From Persicaria tinctoria (lineage: Eukaryota; Streptophyta; Magnoliopsida; Caryophyllales; Polygonaceae), in the NCBI GenBank assembly GCA_037127255.1, contig JBANSL010000010.1:33830120-33894119 (forward strand): 64,000 nt of DNA. The letters are read 5' to 3'. Made by a program: the position numbers and the translations under genes. Below, in pieces: positions 1 through 11,480 of the stretch. The stretch's first letter is position 1. Each line of letters starts with the position of its first letter. Below the pieces are notes generated by a model. The model was given only the letters and a program-made list of their open reading frames with translations, made no database searches and was not told where the DNA came from.

Positions 1-1111
1 CAACTCGGAGACTGTTTGTGAGGCCTCAATAGAGCGGACTCCGGTTCATCTTGGTCTCTGTTCACTATGCGGCCTGCATGGTGGCACTGTCGGGGGTCTA
101 TTGGGATCCGGTGGGGGTTTCATTCTTTGTCCATTGTTGTTGAAGATTGGTGTCATTCCCCAGGTATTGACATAACCTTAGTTTATTGAGCTTTCTAAAC
201 CCCTTTCTTTGGAGAACCTGCATTATCATATTAGCCTATATTAGATGTTGTGTTAATTAAGAATCACAGTGGAATTAGCCTGAGATCTCGTTTGATTAAA
301 AAAACATTACACTACCTGAGCCCCGAGGTGTAGTTTTGGCTCTGATCCCATCTCATGCAGGCAAAGCATACTCTTACATTTAACATAGTATAATCACTTG
401 CGGCGCACACAAAGATCAAAGTCATATGGTTCTCTATTTAGTTAATCTCATGATCATGTGCACTACCCTATTACATAATATGCAAGTAGATGGAACCCTA
501 TTACGTTCTCCTTATTTCCATACCTTGTACAACAATCAACTCTGTTTGATTTGGAACTGATGCATAAACAAACCATTGAAGCCCAGAAAGGACATTTGAG
601 TAATCTGATAGTTTTTTTTCGATTATACAGGTTGCCAGTGCAACAGCAACTTTCGTGATGATGTTCTCATCCTCCTTATCAGTAGTAGAGTTTTACTTTC
701 TTTAAAGGTTACCAATCCCATATGGTATGATCTCAATTACATCATTCCGAACCTATCATCAGTAACCATACAGATACATACTTTGCCATGATTTTGATCC
801 CATGTATTTGCAGCATTGTACCTGATGTCGGTGTCAATCCTAGGTGGCTTCTGGGGACAATTTTTCGTAAGAAAACTGGTTGCGTTCCTCAAAAGAGTGT
901 CACTCATCGTCTTCATACCTTCAGCTGTGATCTTTGCAAGCGCCATCACTATGAGTAAATCCCCTCTTTGGAAAAGGATCCATTCTATATACATCGCTTC
1001 TTATTTCGTAACGGGTTCATTATTGCAGGGATTGTCGGGATCGAGAAGAGCATCAAGATGACCGAGGACAACGAATTCATGGCGTTCTTGGACTTCTGTT
1101 CGAACCAGTGA
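1..1111 (+). pseudogene. TauE/SafE-family sulfite exporter, 3' part (broken)
   Basis: The 3' half of a plant TauE/SafE (sulfite exporter-like) multispanning membrane protein. Four exons can be read: up to 163, 631-724, 814-954 and 1029-1111. They encode the glycine-rich segment [12 protein letters not shown], the helix VASATATFVMMFSSSLSVVE, then [19 protein letters not shown] and the C-terminus EFMAFLDFCSNQ before TGA at 1109-1111. Splice sites are mostly canonical GT/AG. In exon 2 an in-frame TAA at 703-705 replaces the lysine normally found in the LLKRFP-like segment, and the donor after exon 3 is displaced so that a glycine codon is altered. The 5' half lies outside the window or is absent. 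It is probably non-functional. The family assignment is secure and the transported substrate is not known from sequence. Confidence 0.85.
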
Positions 1112-1714
1112 CGCCGCTGCAGCTCCATTTGCACAGCTAGCTAGAACTGCAGATTAGGTAAGCCTTTGCCATGAGCCTCGATACTTCAAAATGAGCAAAT
1201 CAGTGTGTCAGTCTGCGCCCTGTTGACTGACTCGAATAAGGAGGGGACTGACTTGTGCATAAACTGCATATCTCAGTCTCACCAGCTACACATTCTTAGC
1301 ATTCTTCATAGCTTGTATTGTATATTTTACATGTCATCTGCGGATTTATTCTTTTCATATAATTAAAAGATACTTTCACATCTTCATTTATTTCTTATCC
1401 AGAAAGGGTTTAATTCATTTCCACCATTATCAGTTGAATCTCTCTTTCTTAAACGAACTGGGCTGTGGTAATTTGACTCCTGTGTTCTATCCTCATTTCT
1501 ATTGTAGTTTCTATTTTTTGGTTTATCGAATTTTCAACCCACATCTTTCTCTTCTTTGCTGTCTGTTTATTGGTTTTTCGTAAACTAAAATAATCTCTTT
1601 TATTTACATAGGCCTTTATATTTTCCAAATTCTAATTCAAATTTGTACAATCTTTCATGTGCAGATCACCACTTGCAATAGCTAATATTGTGATCAGTTC
1701 CATCCAAACCACAA
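1112..1714. other. Spacer, no gene recognised
   Basis: AT-rich sequence downstream of the exporter fragment. I see no exon-like conserved protein, RNA gene or repeat in it. Confidence 0.5.
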
Positions 1715-2160
1715 CTGTATTATACAAAATGTGGACCGAGAACGGGACCAAGTGGTGTGTTCAATTTTTCTTTCATAGAATTATGAATTTAGAACAAAAC
1801 ATGTTTTTATAAAATTTATTTATATATTAATACGTAATGCATTGAGGCAGGAAAGATCCACATAAAACAGCATAGGATCTCTCTTTTGCGGTCCAGAACC
1901 TTACAGAACTACTACATGGTATTCAATCAACCATTTAACTAAGTCTTTCCTTCAATTTTTTAGAAATGTAACAAAGCTTTACTGTATTGTAATGTCATAT
2001 ATATAGTACCATGGAGTGATGGAGATACCAATGTCGGTCGCACCTATGGCGGTCCTTACATCACCACATAATAAGATTACGATGCTCCTCTCGATGAATA
2101 CGACAATTTGAATCAACCGAAATATGGACACTGTCCAGGCATTGTCAGTAACCTTACTTG
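1715..2160 (+). pseudogene. Beta-galactosidase (GH35) internal fragment, broken
   Basis: Short, decayed exon pieces of a plant glycosyl hydrolase family 35 beta-galactosidase. Around 1722-1758 the reading KMWTENGTKW matches the family's KMWTENW(T/S)GW segment. Around 1875-1920 a frameshifted piece resembles the segment ending QNYYM. From about 2007 to 2140 there is YHG followed, after a frame change, by DTNVGRTYGGPYITT and DYDAPLDEY, then LNQPKYGH, the well-known [30 protein letters not shown] region. Two consecutive TAA codons at 2069-2074 replace the S-Y before DYDAP. Both ends of the gene are missing, so this is an internal fragment of a cell-wall or secreted enzyme gene and cannot be functional. 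Confidence 0.8.
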
Positions 2161-2753
2161 ACATTGCAATAAAGAGATCTACAACACCAAAAGGTATGGT
2201 TTACTGCGTTCTTAGCTACTCCTATGATTGAATTGAGTGATCGTTTCATGGTGAATTCTGTTAAATAGGTGAATGTACAAACCTCGATCACGGTGAAGAG
2301 AAGAAATCTGTTACTCTACAACCCCGATCAAATGTCAATTCTTCATTTTGTTAACTGTAGGTTATTTATCAAATAGTTTTCTAATTAATGCTATATCATG
2401 TATGGAACTTGGCCCAGTAGTTGCATATCCATGATCACATGGACTTTTACCTGATGTAACTTACGACTGAAACTCTGTTAAATTTTTTTCGAAGAGTAAT
2501 GCATTGTAGCCATGAATTTTCTGCTTTGTTTGCTGCTCAATGGGACTAAGCACCGCTTTTAGGTGTGAAAGAATTTTCATATTGCAAGTGTCAGACTGAC
2601 AAACATGGTTACTCTTATGGGATGGCTTTTGTCACTGTTTGGGGTCCAGTTTAAGCATACAGATTTTGCAGGATGTGCTAGCTAGCGTTTGAACCCTTAC
2701 AAGATGAGCAAATGCATTTTTCCTTCTCTACTAATTTCAGTTAATTTTTGCAG
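2161..2753. other. Spacer, no gene recognised
   Basis: Between the beta-galactosidase and G6PDH fragments. No recognisable exon or repeat seen. Confidence 0.45.
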
Positions 2754-4845
2754 GTGCTTTGTTTGGTTGCAATGGAGAAGCCTGTTTCCATGAAACCGGA
2801 CCATATTCGGGATGAAAAGTCAAGGTATATGATTAAGCAAATTGGGTAAAGAAGTTCGTGTTAACACTCTCTTAACAAAAATTTCGGATTCTACTTTTAG
2901 GTTCTTCAATCAGTATTACCCATAAGAGAATAGGAGGTTGTACTTGGACAATATGAAGGCTACACAGCAGATCCTACTATTCCCGGCAATTCAAATACTC
3001 CAACCTTTGCAACTGTGATTCTGCGGATTCACAATGAAAGATGGGAAGGTGCAGTTTCTCACTCATAATAACCTTATTTTCCATTATATGATGTGTTGTT
3101 TCATTTGGAACTATAGTCCCCTTCCTTTAGTAAAAGGCGAAAGAATAGTTCGCTTTGTGCTCACTGCGTGGCTGAGTTTGCCTCAACAGCATTGAAGACA
3201 TCATATGGAACTATCTTAATGAGATGTTTTGACTATGAGGCAGTAGTCTGTAGTATTCCTTTAAGGATTCACACATCATGTATCATACTTTACCAGTGCC
3301 CCTATGAAATATAACTAACGTCTTGGAAAAATATATGTTGCAGGTGTTCCATTTATACTCAAAGCAGGAAAGGTACTAGCTTCTAGAAAAGCCGAAATAC
3401 GTGTTCAATTTAAGGATGTTCCTGGTGACATTTTCAAATGTATGTTATCATTGTTCTGCTGTATTCATCGGTCTTCACCAGTTCCCTCTTTCATTTATAT
3501 TCTTTGTATTGTCCTCCAACATCTGGATTTGAATTTGCAAGTTATATCATGTTGTGCATAAAATAGAATCAGAAATCTGTTTGTGAAGTTATCAGATTGA
3601 CCCTAAAGACACCTATATTGCCCGATTCTTATTATAATTATTTCATATGTGACTTATTTCTACATCAGGAAGAGTCTGAAAAGTGTCGTGTATTGCTCAT
3701 TTTTTATTCTCTTTTGATGCAAACCAAAACAAATTCTTCATGATTATGTCGTTTGTGTGCTTAAATAATTAATATTGTAAGTTTTCTTGTATTCTTCCCC
3801 AGGTAAAAAGAAGGGCTGAAATGAATTTGTTATATGACTACAACCATTAGAAGCAATGTATGAAGCTTACAGTATGTTGTTGGATCTTAAGCTCATTTGT
3901 GAATTTTTCTATTATGTTGCAACAACTCTGCTCAGTTCTTTCAAGCATCAAAGAAATGTGACTTTGTTTGCCTCAACTAGCAGTGGATAACATATCTTTG
4001 AACTTAATTCATTTGTCGTTTCTTTCTTCGCTCCTTTGGGAGTAATTAGATTGGGAATATGGGCTTTCTCATTCATGAATTTTCCATGGAAAAGGGGAGC
4101 CCCTTTTTATCTATCTGTCGCTGATGAAGGTCTTACTGTCATAGCTCATGAGAATTTCTTGTTTCTTCTTTACATGTTGGGCCATTTTGAATTGAATAGT
4201 GCTTGCTAGGTGCTACCCTACTTTTTGTCAGGAAAAAAAAAGCCATATTCATCTCTTGCATGTCAAAGACTGTAGATTTCAATTGAAAAGATGAACTGAC
4301 GTTGTGTCCTCCTACAGGTTAAGCAGCCTGGCTTGGAAATGTCGACTGTACAAAGCGAATTAGACTTATCATACAGGCAACGATATAGATATCAAGATGT
4401 TGCCATCCCAGGCCTATGAACGTGTAATTCTAGACACGTAAGAATCCTCATTTTCCAAAAGCTTAATTGTGTTTGAGTTCTGCTCCGATTGCCTTTGGTT
4501 TAATGTGATTCTATACCTCATTCATTCATAGTGAAAATGTTCTCCAATACTCATGCCCGGATAACTAACTATTGACTTATTTTTCCTCAGAATAAAGGGT
4601 GATCAACAGCACTTTGTTCGCAGAGACGAGCTGAAGGTACTGTGAAAAACAGTCGCACCTTGCATCCAGATTTGAGATTTCTAATCCAGGTGCTAACTTG
4701 TGCATATTTGTACTTGATATCTGCAGGCTGCCTGGGAGATCTTCACTTGCACAGTATCGACGGAGGGAAGATGAAGCCCAGCCCATACAAGCCTGGAAGC
4801 CGAGGCCAAGAGGTAGCAGACAAGCTGCTCAAACAGGCAGGTTAG
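2754..4845 (+). pseudogene. Cytosolic glucose-6-phosphate 1-dehydrogenase, 3' exons (broken)
   Basis: The C-terminal half of a plant cytosolic G6PDH, the first enzyme of the oxidative pentose phosphate pathway. Exons are seen at about 2754-2823 ([20 protein letters not shown]), 2901-3048 ([32 protein letters not shown]), 3344-3439 ([27 protein letters not shown]), 3803-3871, 4318-4437 ([20 protein letters not shown]), 4591-4636 ([15 protein letters not shown]) and 4727-4845 ([17 protein letters not shown]). Damage includes a 1-bp loss near 2817, TAG at 2931-2933, two TGA codons in the 3803 exon where the family has CGA-type arginines (KKQGRNEF, VIRL), and a frameshift in the last exon. Introns are retained, so it is not a retrocopy. 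The catalytic N-terminal half is absent. Confidence 0.9.
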
Positions 4846-5164
4846 GTTCCTCTCCTTTACTTATTTCTTTCGTGTTTTCTTATACATCGATGGGTTTGCC
4901 ACAAGAGTTCTTTATGAACAAATCATGCTAGATGACTGTTTGACTCTTTCTTAAAGTAACCTGTATGTTTATTTAATTTGCTTAGATGTTAAGTTTTGTA
5001 ATGTGCTGCAACTCATGGGCAGATGGACATAGATCTACATCTTTACTTCGTTTTCACAGTTGTTGGGTAAGATGCTGTAATTTTCATGAACTGTGACTAA
5101 TTGATGGCGTGTCTCTGCACTTCTGTAATGGGTAAGAAAGAGATGGTTGCGGATCTCTCCTTCA
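4846..5164. other. Spacer, no gene recognised
   Basis: AT-rich; nothing recognised. Confidence 0.45.
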
Positions 5165-5165
5165 G

Positions 5166-5712
5166 AATGAAGATGTTGATGTGAGCAGTATTGTCATTGG
5201 CTCCATTTCAGTTGGTATACTTGCTTATACAGTTACAAGGTACCTTTTTTTCTTCTTGTAGACAAATATTCATTCATTCATTCATTTTTACCATGATTTA
5301 ATACTTCTACTAATCTGTGTATCCCATCTTTAGTTAACTGAATTTTCCACAGTTTCGCTTTTGCCCAAAGACTTCTCGATTTTATTTAAAGTTGTAATTA
5401 GACACAATAAACTATCAGCTATAGTGTATTTTTGTCTATAAAAGGCCTACTCTGAAGAACATATAATCTTTATAATTTTTCGTCCTTGTGTCAGGAACTG
5501 GAACAGATGGAAGGGGAGGCAGCAACGAGCCAGGAGGATTGAGGAAGAAGCCCATGAAGTTGAGATATTAGTACAAGACGAAGGTGAAGAAGAAGAGGAT
5601 GGAATTCCCGAGGGGCAGCTGTGCGTCTTGTACCTTAGAAGGTGAAGGGAATCAGCATTTTTTCCTTGCGGCCAATTGGTATGTTGCAGGAGGTGCACCT
5701 TGATGATCTTTG
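5166..5712 (+). pseudogene. SP1/MUL1-type RING E3 ligase, C-terminal fragment
   Basis: Two exons (about 5166-5239 and 5495 onward) resembling the C-terminus of plant organelle-outer-membrane RING ligases of the SP1/SPL (MUL1-like) group. The first gives DVDVSSIVIGSISVGILAYT, a transmembrane segment. The second gives RNWNRWKGRRQQRARRIEEE, an acidic linker, and then GQLCVLYLRR, a TGA at 5643-5645, and SAFFPCGQLVCCRRCTL. The family RING reads CVICL-RRRRSAF-PCGHLVCCQRC. Here the second metal-binding cysteine is tyrosine, the zinc-ligand histidine is glutamine, and an arginine codon is TGA. Even if the stop were bypassed, zinc binding would be lost. It is clearly non-functional. Confidence 0.75.
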
Positions 5713-6784
5713 TGGAACATCAGGTGAAGGTAAGACTCTTCTTCCATATTTACTGTTTTCATGTGTATCTCCCAACAACAAATTAATATTCTTAATCTGC
5801 TAGGGAGATGTCTATTTCAGCTTTATTAGTATTATAAAATGGTTGATTTATCACGGGTCTATAGTTTCCATTCCTAATTAACCAGCCTATCTATGACTTA
5901 TTTGGTAAGTATTAGTTGATAAGGATGAACTGATGGGGGAGAATACTTAAGAACATTTGACAGTTGATTTATATTTTACTGTTTTTAGATTCGTGCATTT
6001 AGTTGAGTCCAAAAACAATTTTAGGGAAATAAACAAAAAATGTCTCATGGCATTATGCCATTTGGAGTAGCTTGTGTGTATTGGTGCTCTTTGTTTCTGT
6101 ATGATAATTCTAGATTCCGAGGGCATAAAAAACTAGAAGAAGGAAATCCTGGAAGATACACTACTAAATGGTCACCAGTTACACATATTTTTCAGGTGAA
6201 ACATTGCCTTCACCATTTGAGGAGAGAAAGTTTGGACTGGATTGTTCTGATTTTACTTTCCATGAATTTGTCTCTTGAAATTTGTTTGTATCAACCGTTT
6301 CGGGTGTGGGGAGTGAGCATCTTGCCTTTGTATTCTACATCTGCTACAGCTTCTCTGAATGTGAAAGATATAATGCTTGCCATTCTCAGACTCTCCAACA
6401 CCATCTGATGCCATTAAAAAAAACAGTATCACATCATTAAACGGAATATATTTGTCCAGATGATCATCTTATTCTCTTTTTCGAGGTTTATTGACCGATG
6501 ACTTACCTTATGAGTAAGAGGCATCGTTCTTGTCTGTGCCCATGTCAATGGCCTTTCACCTTCATTGTTTTGACTCATATATATGGCCTTTTGTTCAGCC
6601 TGTCATGACAAAACAAAACAAATCATATTTCAACCAGTTTCTTGGTAGCTATAGCGGCAAAAGGAAAACCAAACTGAAAGTGGTAGAAACAACTTCTTCT
6701 AGATGTGTCTTCCTCTTGGTCCACAAGGCTCAACAATATTATTATTTTTAGAGCTAATTAAAAAGGAACAAAACATGGGGTCTA
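5713..6784. other. Spacer with a 122-codon open frame of doubtful reality
   Basis: An open frame at 6040-6408 (+) has no recognisable domain and no codon pattern typical of a gene. I treat it as chance. The rest is AT-rich with no feature recognised. Confidence 0.4.
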
Positions 6785-7390
6785 TTAGTTTGTTCTAGAT
6801 TTTACCTTGACAACCTCTAGAAGTTTTGGGTTATCATGGAGGTACTTGATGATCCATGTCATAACACTTGTTGTGGTGTCTTGAGCTGCAAACGGAACTC
6901 CTATGACATTATCTGCAATCTGATCTTCAGTTAACACTGTTCCTCTTTCATCTCCAGAGTTCAGAAGATGACCCAACAGATTCTTACAAAAAAAAAATTA
7001 AAATATTATCATCTTCAAATGCAAATTGCAGTTTCGCTACCCGTTAAAATTTAACTCAAATGCAAATTGCAGTTTCGCTACCCGTTAAAATTTAACTCAA
7101 TCATCATCTCACCAAAAAAAAACTAAAATATTATGGTTCATTCCTGAAAAAGCACTAACCTTTTTCATTTCATGGAAGGTGTTGATAACTCAGCCCTCGA
7201 CCCACAAGTCCAAGGTGGAGATAGCAATGACTTCAACACCGGGAACCAGGGCGCAGACAGATTCAGGTGACAAGGAGGCTTGGACCAGCTTCTGGAGCCG
7301 CATGTGGTAGTCTCCTTAGTGGAAGAACAAGGCAGAGGGGCCAATCATGCAGGCCTCCTTGCTCTTTGGGTAATTGGGTTTGAACAGATG
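6785..7390 (-). pseudogene. CYP707A (ABA 8'-hydroxylase) fragment, broken
   Basis: Minus-strand remnant of a CYP707A cytochrome P450, the ER enzyme that inactivates abscisic acid. The upstream exon (about 7390 down to 7160) reads RAHLFKPNYPKSKE, MIGPSALFFH, then TAA (7316-7318) and later TGA (7190-7192), ending NTFHEMKK. The family has AHLFKPTYPPSKE and MIGPEALFFHQG. After an apparent intron, 6976-6785 reads TEDQIADNVIGVPFAAQDTTTS followed by a WIIKYL segment, corresponding to the P450 I-helix with its oxygen-activating threonines (usual AARDTTAS; the R is Q here). The membrane anchor and the heme-binding cysteine region are absent. It is the only host-gene piece on the minus strand within the first 15 kb. 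Confidence 0.85.
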
Positions 7391-7905
7391 AGCTCTGGTA
7401 ATCAGGAAGGATAAATACAAATGATCCACACATCCCCTTCTCTCCTCCTCTCCCGCACTCTGAATTTATCGCAATCTGTCTTATATAAGCCCTTGTGTTC
7501 TTCCCTTGGTGGTGGACTATGAAGAATCACTATCTCCTTATTTTTGTTATTTGTTTTTTTTTTGTTTAATTTGTATGGAAATGCAGGAGGATATTTGGTA
7601 CTTATGGTGAATGTGGCTGCTGCTGCCTCTGAAGATGAAGATTTATATAGGAGTTGAGAGAAAGATGGAGACAAAAATCACAGAGTTTAAGAGAGAGATT
7701 TGCTAACCAAATGGATTTTCTCTTCATGGGTAAGTTTCAAAAACCTGTTTAATATTCACGTAATGGCTGTGCCACGTAATTAAAGCTTTGATTTACTATA
7801 TTTGGCTTATAATCTTTCCTGTGCAACCCTATCCATAACTTTCCTTCTTTTTTTAATCACCATGCATATATATCCTCTGGATAATTTACGTCCTGTAATT
7901 TTATA
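7391..7905. other. Spacer upstream of the CYP707A fragment
   Basis: Would be the 5' flank of the CYP707A piece. A 90-codon open frame at 7402-7674 (-) is low-complexity and not recognised. Confidence 0.4.
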
Positions 7906-8139
7906 CTACCTCCGTTCCATAATACATGGGCTTTTCTTGTTTGACACGTTTTTTAAGGAGTGAAAAACTCTATGAAATATTTTTTTTTAATCAAATTCTT
8001 TATATCATTTGATACTTATTACTAATAAGTATCAAATTATATAAAAAATTTAATTAAAAAAATAATATTTCATATAGTTTTTCGCTCCTTAAAAAGCGTG
8101 CCGAAAACTAAAAACCAATGTATTTTGGAACGGAGGGAG
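7906..8139. mobile_element. Stowaway-type MITE (Tc1/mariner), 234 bp
   Basis: Terminal inverted repeats CTACCTCCGTTCC and GGAACGGAGGGAG flank a palindromic AT-rich body whose two arms pair over most of their length (for example the TTTTTAAGGAG and CTCCTTAAAAA arms). It is bounded by the TA dinucleotide on both sides (7904-7905 and 8140-8141), the Stowaway target duplication. It is non-coding and non-autonomous. Confidence 0.9.
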
Positions 8140-8433
8140 TATGTATATTTTTTTGTTAATCTTGTTTAAAAGAGTCATTGCCAGTTATGATATCTTTTAG
8201 GTATGACCGTTTCATTTGTTCTTGATGAGTGATTAGGAGCCCCTCATCTAGCTTATTTGTGATATTTTGGAATTGAGACATTTGAGTGGATAATGCACTC
8301 AAGATGTTTGTTGAAATGTGTAACAAAGATTATCCCCAAACTTACAATTAGTGCTTGTTTAGAATTTTGAATTCAGACATGTGACTTGATAATGCACTCA
8401 AGGTGTTTTGGGATATGTAAGAGTTTTATACCC
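8140..8433. other. Spacer
   Basis: Contains a short internal duplication (a TAATGCACTCAAG-type segment near 8290 and 8390). Nothing else recognised. Confidence 0.4.
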
Positions 8434-8601
8434 TTGCAGGCCTTGAAGCATGATATTTGGCATTTTGGGATATGCTAAGAGTTTTTATACCTGGGCGGAT
8501 AAAGAGTTGACTACTGTGAAGGTCAGGACTTGTGTAGTTATGTTCTGTACTTCTATACAACTCGTATTCAAAATAAGGCAAAGTTCAAGCAAAAGGCAAC
8601 A
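8434..8601 (+). repeat. Diverged duplicate segment, copy 1
   Basis: Shares an extended match with 11259-11480: a TTGCAGG start, then AAGCATGATATTTGGC, TTTTGGGATATG, GGTCAG-ACTTGTGTAGTTATGTT and ACTCGTATTCAAAATAAG. The leading TTGCAG looks like a splice acceptor, so it may derive from an exon with flanking intron. I do not recognise the encoded protein. Confidence 0.7.
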
Positions 8602-8891
8602 GTTGATAGCAGTCACCCCAACTTAGAAACCATACCTACACTTACTACATTGGTAAGTTCCCGTTAGGCATCACCCTTTTATGATAATGATTACCACAAA
8701 GTGCATACTAGGTTCAAGTTTCTGCACCTTTCATGTCAGTTGTGAGGTGGGTTTGATATAAGAATGAGATCAATAAGGGGTACCCAATATAATCTGATTG
8801 CTTGGTTGAATATGATTTAAATATTCACTGTTATTGAGAAAATTTGGACCAAATAAAGTCATGCTGAATAACACCCTTTCCTTGCCTTTAG
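8602..8891. other. Spacer
   Basis: No feature recognised before the GONST1-like exons. Confidence 0.4.
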
Positions 8892-9460
8892 GTCTGCTGC
8901 TTGCTGTCATATTTAACGAGGTTGATTATCTATTAGAGACGTGAGTAGACCTTTTCTTCAGGTAGTGACATCAAATTTTACTCCTTTCTCTTTGGTTTGA
9001 CAAGCGATTTTTCATGTGAATAATGCAGTATGTGGCATTGCATGCCCGTTTTAAAGCTGCCCAGCTTCTGGTTGGTGATGACACTTAGTGGATTCTCAGG
9101 GTTGGCCATCAGCTTCACTTCTATGTGGTTTCTGCATCAGATGGGCGCCACTACATATAGGTACGTTGTCACACCAGATTTTTCTCACTCGAAAACCGAC
9201 TGTCTGAAAACTCACACGATTTAAATTATTCATCAGCGCAATCTGGGTCTCCCTGAAACATGTAGTTTATTAAAATGTATATTAGCTCGCGCGGGTTGTT
9301 AAGAGATTTTGTTCATGTATATGGATTTAACTACAGGGCCTTTGACTGTTGAAAATTTGCAGCCTTGTCAGCTCACTTAATAAGATCCCGCTCTCTGTTG
9401 CTGGAATTTTTCTATTTCATGTCCCAACCAGCTCGGAGAACTCAACAAGCATCTTATTTG
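8892..9460 (+). pseudogene. GONST1-like GDP-mannose transporter, 3' fragment
   Basis: Three consecutive exons of a nucleotide-sugar transporter closely resembling GONST1, the Golgi GDP-mannose transporter. Exon 8892-8940 reads GLLLAVIFNEVDYLLE, exon 9029-9160 reads VLKLPSFWLVMTLSGFSGLA, then AISFTSMWFLHQMGATTY, and exon 9363-9460 reads LNKIPLSVAGIFLFHVPTS. Splice sites are canonical and phases agree. I see no stop or frameshift in these exons except a few extra residues (MWHCMP) at one junction. The N-terminal transmembrane helices are missing upstream and the usual C-terminal exon is not found after 9460, so it is a partial copy. It is much better preserved than its neighbours. Confidence 0.82.
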
Positions 9461-11258
9461 GTAAGAACTCATAAATGAATTCTTCTCCTTCTCTTCAGTA
9501 TCTTGTCCATCCATTCAAACTCATTTCAAGCTCAAGTGCTTATTGTGAAATATGTTATTCTTGAATTAGTGACGACTTCAAAATTTCTCCATTTGGTATT
9601 GTGCGTCAATTTGTTAGGCCAAGGACAACCTACAGAAATCAATGGTGGATGATAATGAATCCGGTAAGAGTATACCGAGTGAGTTTCGGACCAGTTCAGG
9701 CATGTTTCTTCAGAAAGCTCAGGTTTGCTTTGTTTTTAATACACTCCGTTTGATTTCATTGTTTTTTCCCCATAATTTGCCTAATTCCTCATAATCTGTT
9801 TTTCCCCATAATGATTTATTGATTAATTTTATGATACATTCCTTGTTTTGATCTGGTCTGCTTGCTTTACTCTCTTTGTATAATTGATAAATGTTTGGGT
9901 GCTAAAAAGAATTATTCAGAGGATGACATAATAGACGACATTAACTGTTCTTACTTCTATAAAATGTAACAGATAGAAGTGTTAATGGTTTTCCTGTCTC
10001 ATACCTCTTGATCCCAGTCAAATCTTAGACTACTGTAGATGTTTATCTATTTCACTGTTACTCAATATGTAGACCCCCTTGTCTAGACGATACAACTATT
10101 ATTGTTGTGTCATCACAAGCCTTGACCTCCCTCTTTCTCTAACCAAAGAGTGTAGTGGTATAGGCCCTTGCTAAAGAATTGGGGCTTCCTAATCACTAGC
10201 CAGTTTTTTTTTCTTCGTGTTTTTCTTAGTTCTTGGGTTTGATATTCAGTTGTTCTAGCCTTCTAGGTATAGATCCTGCACTTGGTGGCTAAGTGAAGAA
10301 ACAAATGAAATGGAAAATAAAATCCACTTCATACCCATGAAATCGGGATTTTTGCCACCTGTAATTCTACCAATTTAGTATCTTCCTCTTTGGTCTTGAT
10401 TATGATTCCTTTCCCACATCTGAGGAAACCCTAATTTGTTAAGTGTCAAAATCAAACTGCCCTAATTATTCTTCTACACCTGCTACTTTGGGACGTGCCT
10501 CACAATTTGTTCCCAAAGGCTGTAAGTACCTCACAATTTATAAGGTATTGCTTCAAATTGATTTTCTATAACACATTACAAATTTGTGTTTTTTAATTAT
10601 TCTTATTCAGGAATTCATAATATTGATTCAGTTGTTGTTCATTACCCCTCTGCCCAGCTACCCTATCTAAGTCATCCTCCTCGTGTCAGCCTTTTAGGTC
10701 CGCAATTCCCGTTCTTCTGTCTAATTCACACGTATGAATTCGACCTACTCTTTTTTTTCTTCTTTTAAACTTTGTTTGCCGCTTCAGTGATCGAATTAGG
10801 TTCATTAGGGGATTTGATTTTCTTGTTTTGGAATCGATTTTGCATGCAATTTTTCTTCTCGTGTCCCGAATTTGGTGTTCTTGGAGCTTTGGTTGTTAAT
10901 CTGAGCGTAGATGATCGGAAATTCCTCCCCTCACTCCCTTCTTTTGATGTTGCTGTTAGATTAGGTTTGCCTTTTGCCATTGTAGCTCTTAGTCGTGTTT
11001 TGCTTTTGTGGATTGGTTGTTGGTTCAATTTAGTTGAATGATTAAGATTGAAGCTTTTAATAATCTAGATGAGTTACTTATGTTTTCATATAGGAATATA
11101 AAATGATGCTTTGTTTACTCCCAACTGAAGCTACACTTGAACCTTAATTTTCTGTTTTAGTTGTGATTTAGTTACACTTATTTCCTTAATTGAATTTCGT
11201 TTTATTCAGATTAGGGGTTTTAGCCTCCTCTTGATTTCTAAGCATTTCTATTTTTATC
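9461..11258. other. Spacer, no gene recognised
   Basis: About 1.8 kb. A possible exon at 9618-9724 (start AKDNLQKSMVDDNE) is not assignable to a family. Overlapping open frames on both strands at 10765-11041 look like chance. Confidence 0.4.
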
Positions 11259-11480
11259 TTGCAGGAGGTGTCATTGTGTTTCAAGCATGATATTTGGCGT
11301 TTTGGGATATGTTTTATGCCCACGCAGAGAAAGAGTCGACTACTGGCATGGGAAGGTCAGCACTTGTGTAGTTATGTTGTATACAACTCGTATTCAAAAT
11401 AAGACAAAGTTCAAGCAAAGTAGGCAAAGTTCGAACCAACCCTTTCTCAATCGTAAGGCAAAACAAAAATCCCAGTTGAT
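11259..11480 (+). repeat. Diverged duplicate segment, copy 2
   Basis: Partner of 8434-8601 (same order and orientation, scattered substitutions and small indels). Preceded by TTTTTATCTTGCAG, a good splice acceptor. One frame gives a short peptide containing WAFWDMFYAHAEKEST, not recognised. Confidence 0.7.

Noticed and set aside
6040..6408. 122-codon open frame on the plus strand
   Set aside because: No recognisable domain, composition like intronic sequence, and no conserved neighbours or splice logic. Probably chance.
9283..9300. CTCGCGCGGGTTGTTAAG considered as a second Helitron-type end
   Set aside because: There is no CTRR end at the right distance after it and no clear hairpin partner.
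10765..11041. Overlapping open frames of nearly the same extent on both strands
   Set aside because: Mirror open frames without motifs are expected by chance in sequence poor in stop trinucleotides; no protein family recognised on either strand.
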